Assembly: GCA_965200895.1 (NCBI GenBank)
Contig: CBDAVM010000001.1
Span: forward strand, 806,001-870,000
From: WTFV01 sp965200895
Lineage (GTDB): Bacteria; Acidobacteriota; Vicinamibacteria; Vicinamibacterales; UBA8438
Length of the DNA: 64,000 nucleotides
Direction of reading: 5' to 3'
The position numbers and the translations under genes are program-made. Positions 1 through 8,150 of this stretch are shown here, piece by piece. Position 1 is the stretch's first letter. Every line of letters begins with the position of its first letter. The notes below the pieces were generated by a model. It was not told the origin of the DNA. It ran no database searches and saw only the letters and a list, made by a program, of their open reading frames with translations.

Positions 1-1
1 G

Positions 2-304
2 CGGTTGAACGCCGGCGAGTACACGATGTTCGCCGACCTGTCCGATCCCGAATCGTGGACGCTGATCTTCACCACCTGGGCCGTCAAGCAGGACTTCCGC
101 GAGGACAACCCGAACGCCCTGTGGGGCGCCTACGGCTACGACGACAGCAAGGACGTCATGCGGACGACCATGTCGGTGCAGACGGTCGATTGGTCCCTGG
201 ACCAGTTGCAGGTCGGTTTCCTCGGCATGACGCAGCAGGGCGGCACGTTCTACGTGAACTGGGACAACCAGTTGGCGACGGTACCCATCGAGCTGGCGAA
301 CTGA
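2..304 (+). CDS. DUF2911 domain protein, C-terminal part (5' end outside window)
   Basis: This is the last ~100 residues of a protein whose reading frame is open to the left edge, so the TTG at position 5 is probably internal. The segment reads GEYTMFADLSDPESWTLIF, then a WGAYGYDDSKDVMRT stretch, and ends with a beta-strand-rich tail. That pattern (GEYTLF..P....W.lIf, then WG...Y....D.mR) matches DUF2911, a family of small secreted proteins of unknown function common in Bacteroidetes and Acidobacteria. A strong stem-loop follows the stop codon at 351-383. Function is unknown, and only the family assignment is claimed. Confidence 0.7.
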   Translation, partial: RLNAGEYTMFADLSDPESWTLIFTTWAVKQDFREDNPNALWGAYGYDDSKDVMRTTMSVQTVDWSLDQLQVGFLGMTQQGGTFYVNWDNQLATVPIELAN

Positions 305-350
305 GCCCGACAATCGTCGCCTGTGGACGACCTTTCGGCGGATCCAATGC

Positions 351-383
351 CCGGGGCGTCGGAGCAGGGACTCCGATCCCCGG
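351..383 (+). terminator. Stem-loop terminator after the DUF2911 gene
   Basis: CCGGGG (351-356) and TCGGAG (359-364) pair with CTCCGA (371-376) and CCCCGG (378-383) around a 6-nt loop, with a small internal bulge. A pyrimidine-rich run (CCTTCCTTTCG) follows. It lies 47 nt after the stop codon, as expected for an intrinsic terminator, although the U-tract is weak. Confidence 0.6.
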
Positions 384-438
384 CCTTCCTTTCGTCTGAC
401 GCTGAACCTCGCTCCCGGCACGCCATGGACTGTCCGAG

Positions 439-1995
439 GTGACGCCCGTACCTCAGCCCGAGCCGTTCACGCACCGGCAGATCGTCATCATCCTGTCCGG
501 CCTGATGGCCGGCCTCTTTCTCGCGGCGCTCGACCAGACGATCGTCGCGACGGCGCTGCCGACGATCGTCGGCGAGCTGGGCGGCCTCGACCACTATTCG
601 TGGGTGGTGACCGCCTACCTGCTGTGCTCCACCGTCTGCACGCCGCTCTACGGCAAGCTCAGCGACATCTACGGCCGGCGCGTCACGTTCCAGGCCGCCA
701 TTCTCGTCTTCCTGCTCGGATCGGTGCTGGCCGGGCTCGCGCCGGGGATGCTGGCGCTGGTGTTGTCGCGCGGCGTGCAGGGTATCGGCGCCGGCGGGGT
801 GATGGGCCTGACGTTCGCCGTGATCGGCGACATCGTCTCGCCCCGGCAACGCGGCCGCTACATCGGCTACCTGGCCGGTGTCTGGATGTTCGCCAGCGTC
901 ATCGGACCGCTGCTGGGCGGCCTCATCGTCGACCACACGACCTGGCGCTGGGTATTCCTGATCAATCTCCCGGTCGGCGGTGCGGCGCTGGCCGTGATCC
1001 GGGGCGTCCTGCGGCTGCCGGCGGTGCATCGGCCGGCGCGCATCGACTTCGTCGGCGCGGCGCTGCTGATCGCCGGCGTCAGCCTGCTCCTGCTGGCGCT
1101 CGTGCGCGTCCCGGAGGGCGGGACCCGGGCGTGGGACACGGCTGCGGCCGGGTTGACCGCCGCCGGCGGGGCGCTGATCGCGAGTTTCGTGCGCTGGGAG
1201 GCGTACGTCGAGCATCCGCTGTTGCCGTTGCGGCTGTTTCGCAACCGCATCTTCTCGATCGGGTCGGGGCTCGGGTTTCTGATCGGCTGCGCGCTGTTCG
1301 GGGGCGTCGTTTTCCTGCCTCTGTACCTGCAGGTCGTCGCCGGACTGTCGGCCACCGACTCCGGTCTGCTGCTGCTGCCGCTGACGGCCGGTGTGCTCAT
1401 CGGTTCCGTGGGATCGGGCCGGCTGACCGCCCACACCGGGCGCTACCGTGTCTACCCCATCGTCGGCAGCGCGTGCGCGGTCGGGGGCATGTTGCTCCTG
1501 AGCCGGTTGCACGCCGAGACGCCGCATTCGATGGTCTCGGCGTTCATGGTGCTGCTGGGGCTCGGAATCGGCATGGTCATGCAGGTGTCGCTGCTCGCCG
1601 TGCAGAACGCGGTCGAGCACCGGGATCTCGGCACTGCCACGGCATCGGCGCAGTTCTTTCGTTCGATGGGCGGGTCGTTCGGCGTGGCGGTCTTCGGGGC
1701 GGTCATGACCGCGCGCATCGCAACCGAGTTGCCGGCGCGGCTCCCCCGGGAGGCGCTTGCCGCGGTGGAAGGCAGGGTCTCCGAGCTGCTCAACAGTCCG
1801 GCCGCCATCAGAGCCCTGCCCGCCGACACCGCGGTCGCAGTCACCGGATCGGTGGAGGTGGCCCTCCAGTCGGTGTTCCTGTCGGCCGTGCCGATCCTGC
1901 TTCTGGGCTTCGCGCTCTCCTGGTTCCTCCAGGAGATTCCCCTGCGCGAGACCGTCGGCCCGCCGGTGGACGGTTTCGAGGAAGCGGGCGCCTGA
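439..1995 (+). CDS. MFS transporter, DHA2 (EmrB/QacA-type) drug exporter
   Basis: 518 residues, the usual length of 14-helix DHA2 permeases. The first helix carries the DHA2 signature LDQTIVATALPTIVGEL (about residues 32-48), followed by WVVTAYLL and the loop motif GKLSDIYGRR (MFS motif A, about residues 73-82). A run of about 14 hydrophobic segments follows. Members of the family export amphipathic or cationic compounds using the proton gradient at the inner membrane. The start is GTG at 439, because the upstream ATG at 424 meets a stop within six codons. The Shine-Dalgarno is poor (CCGAG only). No adaptor or outer-membrane factor lies beside it, so the substrate cannot be predicted. Confidence 0.9.
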   Translation: MTPVPQPEPFTHRQIVIILSGLMAGLFLAALDQTIVATALPTIVGELGGLDHYSWVVTAYLLCSTVCTPLYGKLSDIYGRRVTFQAAILVFLLGSVLAGLAPGMLALVLSRGVQGIGAGGVMGLTFAVIGDIVSPRQRGRYIGYLAGVWMFASVIGPLLGGLIVDHTTWRWVFLINLPVGGAALAVIRGVLRLPAVHRPARIDFVGAALLIAGVSLLLLALVRVPEGGTRAWDTAAAGLTAAGGALIASFVRWEAYVEHPLLPLRLFRNRIFSIGSGLGFLIGCALFGGVVFLPLYLQVVAGLSATDSGLLLLPLTAGVLIGSVGSGRLTAHTGRYRVYPIVGSACAVGGMLLLSRLHAETPHSMVSAFMVLLGLGIGMVMQVSLLAVQNAVEHRDLGTATASAQFFRSMGGSFGVAVFGAVMTARIATELPARLPREALAAVEGRVSELLNSPAAIRALPADTAVAVTGSVEVALQSVFLSAVPILLLGFALSWFLQEIPLRETVGPPVDGFEEAGA

Positions 1996-2053
1996 CACAT
2001 CGGGCCCGCGGACTGACACGCTGCGTGCTCCCTCTTCGGCGCATCCCCGACGG

Positions 2054-2082
2054 TTGACAATCGCAGCCGCTCGGCGTACGGT
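2054..2082 (+). promoter_or_regulatory. Candidate sigma-70 promoter for the first DUF1592 cassette
   Basis: A perfect TTGACA at 2054-2059 is followed after 17 nt by TACGGT (2077-2082), a weaker -10. It would give a leader of about 190 nt before the gene at 2280. A second -10-like TATTCT at 2091 has no matching -35. This is the only good -35 in the 284-bp gap after the MFS gene. Confidence 0.4.
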
Positions 2083-2279
2083 GCGAGCTGTATTCTGGAG
2101 TCCAGCGCTCGTGTTTCTTTCGCCCACATCGCGTCGCGAGGCGGGTCGCGGGAAACAGGACGTCCCGCGATCACGCCGGCCTGCATCTCTCCGTCGGTCC
2201 GCGTCGGAGCCTCGCTCACAGTCGTTCGTCAAGCGCCTCGTTCGTTCGGCACGCTCTTGAGGATGGGAGGGTGGTGACC

Positions 2280-4742
2280 ATGTCGTGGCTGTTCAGGGTG
2301 GCGGCCGGTACGGGCGTCGCGGTGGCGCTGGGCGTCCTGGCGCCCGGCGCGAGCCATGCCCAGACCGTTGCGGACGGGGCATCGGCGCGCGCCTTCGTGG
2401 ATCGATACTGCGTCGCCTGTCACAGCGACCGGGGCTTCCGGCGCGGCACGGTGCCGATGTCGCTGCAGGGGCTCGACATGGCGGCGGTCGGCGCCCATGC
2501 GGACCTCTGGGAACAGGCGCTGCGCAGGGTGCGCAGCGGGATGATGCCGCCGCCGACAGCGCGGCGGCCGGACGAGGAGACGCGCGGGGCCTGGGTGACC
2601 TGGCTGGAGACCGAGCTCGACCGCACCGCGGCCGCCAGTCCGCCGCTCGGGCGGCCGATGACCGTGCACCGGCTCAACCGCTCCGAGTACCGCAATGCCG
2701 TGCGCGACCTGATCGGGCTCGACGTGGACATCGAGGAGCTCCTGCCGCCGGACGACGCCGACGCCGAGGGTTTCGACAACAACGCGGAGGTGCTGACCGT
2801 CTCGACGACGCTGATGGAGCGGTACCTGACCGCGGCGCGGCGCATCAGCCAGCTCGCGATCGGCGATCCGGCCCTGGCGTCCCGCTCGCAGTCCTACGGC
2901 GTGCCGCAGCTCGAGGTGCAGGACGATCGCACGAGCGAGGACCTGCCGTTCGGATCGCGCGGCGGCGTGTCGGCGGAGCACTATTTCCCGCTCGACGGGG
3001 AGTACGAGTTCAAGGTCGACCTGCACCGCAACTTCTACAACTACATCCGAGGCCTCGGGAACGCGCGTCACCGGCTCGACCTGCGGGTGGACAAGGCCCT
3101 GGCCACGACATTCCTGGTCGGGGGAGCGTTCGAGGGCGAGCGGTGCGCGACGAGCTACTGCGGCTCGGGCAGCGGTGGGTATCCGGAGTGGGGCGCATAC
3201 TCCGTCCACGCGGACGAGTATTTGCGGTTCCGCATGCCGGTCAAGGCCGGGAGGCGGCTGGTTGGGGTGTCGTTCCAGCGCCGGCCGGCGCTGGACGAAG
3301 GGGTTCTGCAGCCGCGGCCGAGCCCGGCGACGTTCGGATTCAGCACCGACGATCGGCAGGACGGCAACCCCGATGTGGCCAGGCTGACCGTCACCGGACC
3401 GTTCCACGGCGGCAGGCCGACCGCGACCGCGAGCCGCGGCAGAATCTTCTCCTGCCGGCCCGGGAACCCCGGCGCGGAGGCGGCGTGCGCGGAAGAGATT
3501 CTCGGCGGCCTGGCGCGGCGCGCGTACCGGCGCCCGGTGACGTCCCGCGACGTGGCGGCCCTGATGAACTTCTACGAGGCGGGTCGCCGTGAGGGCGGGT
3601 TCGAGACCGGGATCCAGGCGGCGCTGGAGTTCCTGCTGACCGATCCCGAGTTCGTGTTCCGTGTGGAGCGCGCCCCGGTGGACGCCGAGCCGGGGATCGC
3701 CTATCCGGTCGGAGATCTGGAGCTGGCCTCGCGGCTGTCGTTCTTCCTCTGGGGGAGCATTCCCGACGACGAGCTGCTCGATCTGGCCGCGCAGGGGAGG
3801 CTGAACGAGCCGGCCGTGCTCGAACAGCAGGTGCGGCGCATGCTGGCCCGGCCGCGCGCACGGCGCACGCTGGCCGGGAGCTTCGCCGGCCAGTGGCTCG
3901 GACTGCGCCTGCTGCGCAACGCATCCCCCGACCCGACCGTGTTCCCCGAGTTCGACGAGAACCTGCGCGTGGCGATGCAGCGGGAGACGCAACTGTTCCT
4001 GGATGCGCAGCTCCGCGGGGACCGCCCGCTGACGGAGCTGGTGACGGCCGACTACACCTTCGTGAACGAACGTCTGGCCGCGCACTACGGGATTTCCGGC
4101 ATCCACGGGAACCACTTCCGGCGGGTGACGTGGCCGGACGAGCGAAGGGCGGGCATCCTGGGACACGCGGGCATCCTGACGCTGACCTCGTATGCGAACC
4201 GCACGTCGCCGGTGACCCGCGGCAAGTGGGTGCTGGAGAACCTGCTGGGGGCGCCGCCGGCGGAGCCGCCCGCCGATGTGCCCGACCTGGCGACGCGCGA
4301 GGAGGGCGCGCCGCCGACATCGGTGCGCGCGCTCATGGAGGTCCACCGGCGGAACCCGGCCTGCGCCACCTGCCACCGGAACATGGATCCGCTGGGGTTC
4401 GCGCTGGAGAACTTCGACGGCATCGGGCGCTGGCGCACCGCCGAGGACACCGGGGTGCCGGGCGAGGAGGGGCCGTCGATCGATCCGTCGGGGGTGGCGC
4501 CGGACGGCAGCGCCTTCGAGGGGGCGAGCGGATTCCGGCACATCCTGGCGAGCCAGGGCGAGTTCGTCGCGACGGCGACCGAGCGGCTGCTGACCTATGC
4601 CACCGGGCGCCGCCTGGAGGCGGCCGACATGCCGGCGGTCCGACAGATCCTGCGGGAGGCGGCGGCGGACGGGTACCGCTGGTCGGCCGTCATTCTCGCC
4701 ATCGTGAAGAGCGCACCATTTCAGACGAGGAGGATAGGCTGA
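2280..4742 (+). CDS. Exported DUF1592 family cytochrome-c-like protein (cassette 1)
   Basis: 820 residues from ATG 2280, with SD GGGAGG at 2265-2270 about 9 nt upstream. GTGs at 2271 and 2274 abut the SD and are less likely. A signal peptide (residues 1-28, ending SHAQ) precedes a haem-c motif CVACH at 44-48. Then come a conserved HRLNRSEYRNAVRDL block (DUF1587), a lectin-like beta domain, ARRAYRRPV (DUF1595), RLSFFLWGSIPDDELL (DUF1592), TSPVTRGKWVLENLLG and a second CATCH motif near residue 695 followed by MDPLGFALENFD (DUF1588), and a DUF1585-like tail. This order is the known layout of the planctomycete/acidobacterial family, whose exact reaction is unestablished. The stop overlaps the next gene's ATG (TGATG), so the pair is translationally coupled. 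Confidence 0.9.
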   Translation: MSWLFRVAAGTGVAVALGVLAPGASHAQTVADGASARAFVDRYCVACHSDRGFRRGTVPMSLQGLDMAAVGAHADLWEQALRRVRSGMMPPPTARRPDEETRGAWVTWLETELDRTAAASPPLGRPMTVHRLNRSEYRNAVRDLIGLDVDIEELLPPDDADAEGFDNNAEVLTVSTTLMERYLTAARRISQLAIGDPALASRSQSYGVPQLEVQDDRTSEDLPFGSRGGVSAEHYFPLDGEYEFKVDLHRNFYNYIRGLGNARHRLDLRVDKALATTFLVGGAFEGERCATSYCGSGSGGYPEWGAYSVHADEYLRFRMPVKAGRRLVGVSFQRRPALDEGVLQPRPSPATFGFSTDDRQDGNPDVARLTVTGPFHGGRPTATASRGRIFSCRPGNPGAEAACAEEILGGLARRAYRRPVTSRDVAALMNFYEAGRREGGFETGIQAALEFLLTDPEFVFRVERAPVDAEPGIAYPVGDLELASRLSFFLWGSIPDDELLDLAAQGRLNEPAVLEQQVRRMLARPRARRTLAGSFAGQWLGLRLLRNASPDPTVFPEFDENLRVAMQRETQLFLDAQLRGDRPLTELVTADYTFVNERLAAHYGISGIHGNHFRRVTWPDERRAGILGHAGILTLTSYANRTSPVTRGKWVLENLLGAPPAEPPADVPDLATREEGAPPTSVRALMEVHRRNPACATCHRNMDPLGFALENFDGIGRWRTAEDTGVPGEEGPSIDPSGVAPDGSAFEGASGFRHILASQGEFVATATERLLTYATGRRLEAADMPAVRQILREAAADGYRWSAVILAIVKSAPFQTRRIG

Positions 4743-6103
4743 TGATCGTGACCAAGACGGCGATTCCGCGTCGTACGGTGCTGCGTGGCGTGGGAGCGGC
4801 GCTGGCCCTGCCGCTCCTCGACGGAATGGTGCCGGCGTTGACGGCGCTGGGCAGGACGGCGGCGGCCCCGGCCAGACGGCTGAGCGTCGTCACCATTCCG
4901 AACGGCGCTCCCGTGGAGTACTGGCAGCCGGAGGCGGCGGGGGCCGCTTTCGAGTGGACCCCGAGCCTGAAGCCGCTGGCGCCGGTTCGCGAGCACGTGC
5001 TGGTGATGACGAACCTCGACAGCGTGGGGGCGGAGCGGGGCCGCGGCACGACCCACTCCCAGGCGGCGTCGGCGCTGCTGACCGGCGCGCGTCCGAGGCG
5101 CACGACCGGGGCGCAGCTCGAACTGGGCATCTCGATGGACCAGGTCGCCGCCAATGCGCCCGACATCGGGCGCGAGACGCAACTGCCCTCGCTGGAGCTG
5201 TCGATCGAGGGCGGGGACACCGTCTACGGCGTGGCCACCTGCGACGGCGGCTTCAGTTGCGCCTACCTGAACAACTCGTGGGCCAACCGCACGACGCCGA
5301 TGCCGCGCGAGACGAACCCGCGCATCGTCTTCGAGCGCCTGTTCGGAGACGTGGGGAACACGAGCGCCGAGGCGCGTCTGGCGAGCGTGAACCGGCAGCG
5401 GAGCATCCTCGACCGGGTGATGGACAAGGCCGCCGACCTCAAGGTGGGACTGGCGCCGTACGACGTGCAGAAGCTCGACGAGTACCTGGAGGCCGTCCGC
5501 GGCATCGAGCGGCGCATCCAGCTCGCCGAGCAGCAGGCCGACCGGGAGCTGCCGGAGGTGTCGTCCCCGGCCGGAATCCCGGTGTCCTACGAAGAGCATG
5601 TGCGGCTGATGTTCGACCTGATGGTGCTGGCCTACCAGACCGACATGACGCGCGTGATCTCGCTGATGATGGCCCGCGAGGAGAGCGGCGCGACGTATCC
5701 GCAGATCGGGGTCACCGAGCCGCACCACCCGCTCAGCCACCACCGCGACGACCCGGAGAAGATCGCGAAGCTGGCGAAGATCAACGCATATCACATGCAG
5801 TTGTTCAGCGAGTTCCTCGTGAAGCTGCAGTCGACGCCGGACGGCGACGGATCGTTGCTGGATCACAGCATGATCCTGTACGGCGGGGCGCTGCGGAACT
5901 CCAACCGGCACACGACCGAGAATCTGCCGATCCTGGTCGCCGGCGGCGGTTGCGGGGAGATCCGGGGCGGGCGCCACGTGATCTGTCCCGAGCACACGCC
6001 GCTGACCGATCTGCAGTACACCATGCTGCGGAAGCTGGGCGTCCCGTCGGAGAGCTTCGGCGGGAGCACGGACCAGATCCACGAGCTCTCGGGGCTCACG
6101 TAG
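4742..6103 (+). CDS. DUF1552 protein with twin-arginine-like signal (cassette 1)
   Basis: 453 residues from the ATG that shares one base with the preceding stop. The N-terminus IPRRTVLRG followed by a hydrophobic run and ALPLLDGMVPAL looks like a Tat signal. The body has family hallmarks such as NGAPVEYWQP, HSQAASALLTG, SIDQ-like MDQVAAN, LPSLELSIEGG, PRIVFERLFGD and QIGVTEPHHPLSHHRDDPEK. DUF1552 proteins resemble DUF1501 sulfatase/alkaline-phosphatase-fold relatives and nearly always sit directly after a DUF1592 gene. A joint periplasmic role with the cytochrome-like partner is inferred from that linkage, and the substrate is unknown. Confidence 0.88.
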   Translation: MIVTKTAIPRRTVLRGVGAALALPLLDGMVPALTALGRTAAAPARRLSVVTIPNGAPVEYWQPEAAGAAFEWTPSLKPLAPVREHVLVMTNLDSVGAERGRGTTHSQAASALLTGARPRRTTGAQLELGISMDQVAANAPDIGRETQLPSLELSIEGGDTVYGVATCDGGFSCAYLNNSWANRTTPMPRETNPRIVFERLFGDVGNTSAEARLASVNRQRSILDRVMDKAADLKVGLAPYDVQKLDEYLEAVRGIERRIQLAEQQADRELPEVSSPAGIPVSYEEHVRLMFDLMVLAYQTDMTRVISLMMAREESGATYPQIGVTEPHHPLSHHRDDPEKIAKLAKINAYHMQLFSEFLVKLQSTPDGDGSLLDHSMILYGGALRNSNRHTTENLPILVAGGGCGEIRGGRHVICPEHTPLTDLQYTMLRKLGVPSESFGGSTDQIHELSGLT

Positions 6104-6296
6104 GGGAATCTGCGTCGCAGAACGCGTCAGACTCGCGGCGGGGCCTCGGCCGGCGGTATCGGAGTCCGCGGGCCGGGGCCTGCCGGGTAAACGGCCGGCG
6201 GCGCGGCGGCGACCCCGGTCGTGGCGCTCCGTGCCGTTCGCAGCGGCGCGGTTCACGGACGGCGCATCCGCGCAAGGTCATGGAGCGGGGGATGGG

Positions 6297-6324
6297 CCGA
6301 ACGCCAAGCCAGCGAGGCGTTCGG
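6297..6324 (+). promoter_or_regulatory. Perfect 9-bp hairpin upstream of ankyrin gene 1
   Basis: CCGAACGCC (6297-6305) is the exact complement of GGCGTTCGG (6316-6324) across a 10-nt loop. It lies 29 nt before the ankyrin start and 194 nt after the DUF1552 stop. It could be a partial terminator or processing site that lowers expression of the third cassette gene. No U-tract follows. Confidence 0.4.
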
Positions 6325-6353
6325 AGCGCCAGTGGCTCAAGGGGAGGGCAGCG

Positions 6354-7808
6354 ATGCGGCTGAGCAGCAGGTGGACCACTGCCGCGGCGGCGATGGCGTG
6401 GCTCTGGGGCGCCGGTGTTGCGGCGGGAGACGACCTCCGACTGATCGAGGCAATCCAGGACCAGGACCGCGAGACCGTGCGTGCGCTGCTCGATCAGCAG
6501 GTCGACGTCAACGCCCGCGAGGGGGACGGGGCGACAGCACTGCACTGGGCGGTCGTGCGGGACGACGTGGAGGTGGTCGAAGCGCTGCTCGGCGCCGGCG
6601 CCGACGCGAACGCTGCGAACGACTACGGCGTGACGCCCCTGCTGCTGGCCTGCACCAACCGGAACGCCAGGGTGGTCGGCAGGCTCCTGGACGCCGGAGC
6701 GGACCCGAACCGGGCGACCGGGATGGGCGAGACGGCGCTGATGACGTGCGCGAAGACGGGCAGCGCCGACGCCCTGCAGACGCTGCTCGCCCGCGGTGCG
6801 AAGGTGGAAGCCCGCGAGGCGTCGCACGGGCAGACGGCGCTGATGTGGGCCGCGACCCAGGAGAACCCGGAGGCGGTGCGGGTGCTGCTGGCGCACGGTG
6901 CGGATGTGCATGCCCGTTCGGAAACGCATCTGCTGCCGATCAATCTCGGCAGCGGAAATCCCTTCGAGGACTACGTCCTGCAGCCGCAACGCGGGTCCAC
7001 GCCGCTGTTGTTCGCCGCGCGGCACGGCCGCATCGACAACGCCCGGCTTCTGCTCGACGCGGGCGCGGACGTGAACGTGAAGGCTCCGAACGGCGAGTCC
7101 GCGCTGGTGCTGGCCAGCTTCAGCGACCAGGGCCGGATGGCGGCGTTTCTCCTGGAGCGCGGCGCCGATCCAACGGTTGACGACGCCGGGTACACCGCCC
7201 TGCACACGGCCGTGTCGCGGGGCGATGCCGCGTTGGTGAAGGCGCTGTGCGCGCACGGCGCGGATCCGAACGCCCGCCTCACGAACGGGAGCCGGCAGCA
7301 GCGCAACCTCAACTACTACAGCCTGTCCGCGCAGTTGGCCGGGGCGACGCCGTTCTGGCTGGCGGCCAAGTACGCGGAGGTCGGGATCATGCGCGCGCTG
7401 GCCGCCTGCGGCGCCGATCCGCTGGCGATGCCGGACAACGGGATCACCCCGCTGATGGCGGCCGCCGGCGCCGGCTGGGCGACGAGAGCGAGCAACCGCC
7501 GCGGCCAGGGCATCGGCGTCGACGCGGCCCGCCTGCTGGTGGCGGCCGGCGAGCGCCCGACATTCGAAGCCGCGAAGCTGGCCCTGGAGCTGGGCGCCGA
7601 CGTGAACGCGACCGATCCGGCCGGCAACACCGCGCTGCACGCCGCGGTCCGGCTCGCGTATCCGACCGTCGTCGATCTGCTCGTGGAGCACGGGGCCAGG
7701 CTGGACGTCGCGAACGACAACGGCCGGTCGCCGCAGGACCTGCTGTGCCGCGACGCGGCCGGAAGGCTCGTTCGGGGGACCGGTCCCGGCGGCGCGTGTT
7801 CGGGCTGA
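6354..7808 (+). CDS. Secreted ankyrin-repeat protein (cassette 1)
   Basis: 484 residues from ATG 6354, with SD AGGGGAGG just upstream at 6340-6347. A signal peptide (MRLSSRW plus an Ala-rich stretch, ending VAAGDD near residue 24) is followed by about eleven ankyrin units. These are recognisable from repeats of the form G.TALHWAV...veALL.aGADaNa, starting with LIEAIQDQDRETVRALLDQ. An irregular insertion (about residues 310-330, SRQQRNLNYYSLSAQLAG) interrupts the array. Ankyrin arrays bind proteins, and the signal peptide places it in the periplasm, where the adjacent DUF1592/DUF1552 proteins are plausible partners. A paralogue closes cassette 2 (12069-13553). Confidence 0.88.
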   Translation: MRLSSRWTTAAAAMAWLWGAGVAAGDDLRLIEAIQDQDRETVRALLDQQVDVNAREGDGATALHWAVVRDDVEVVEALLGAGADANAANDYGVTPLLLACTNRNARVVGRLLDAGADPNRATGMGETALMTCAKTGSADALQTLLARGAKVEAREASHGQTALMWAATQENPEAVRVLLAHGADVHARSETHLLPINLGSGNPFEDYVLQPQRGSTPLLFAARHGRIDNARLLLDAGADVNVKAPNGESALVLASFSDQGRMAAFLLERGADPTVDDAGYTALHTAVSRGDAALVKALCAHGADPNARLTNGSRQQRNLNYYSLSAQLAGATPFWLAAKYAEVGIMRALAACGADPLAMPDNGITPLMAAAGAGWATRASNRRGQGIGVDAARLLVAAGERPTFEAAKLALELGADVNATDPAGNTALHAAVRLAYPTVVDLLVEHGARLDVANDNGRSPQDLLCRDAAGRLVRGTGPGGACSG

Positions 7809-8150
7809 GCGGCCGCCGGGATCTGATCGTGAGCGCACGACTCGGGGTCGCCGCTGCCGAGTTTGCATCAGCTCCGGGCGGGTGGTTTGCGCGCCGGAGC
7901 GGGTGCATCCGCGTCGGGCTGTCCACGCTGTTCATCCTGCTGGCCAGCGTCTGAGCGTCTGGTTGGAGCCCGGCGCCCGCAGGTGGCTGGCGACCGGCGG
8001 GCCACAGCCGGCGCAGCGGGTAGAATGGATGCCCGCGGACCGGCGCGGCGTCCCTTGACGGGGACTCGTCGGGACGGGTCACCCCGGCCGGTGACCCCGC
8101 GGGCGGCGCGCCGGCGCGGTGTCCGGCGCGTGCGAACGAGGGTGCCGTTC
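7809..8150. other. Intergenic region before cassette 2
   Basis: 342 bp without a convincing gene. The short frames here lack initiation signals and have poor codon structure. A -10-like TAGAAT at 8021-8026 (context GGGTAGAATGG) would place a start site about 118 nt before the gene at 8151, but no good -35 is visible. The segment 8040-8115 is very GC-rich. Confidence 0.35.

Noticed and set aside
2091..2096. TATTCT as a -10 box
   Set aside because: No -35 is at a usable distance, and the TTGACA-N17-TACGGT pair just upstream is better.
250..2232. 660-residue minus-strand open frame over the MFS gene
   Set aside because: It is antisense to a well-supported transporter, with Arg/Gln/Asp-rich composition typical of GC-rich shadow frames and no SD or domain.
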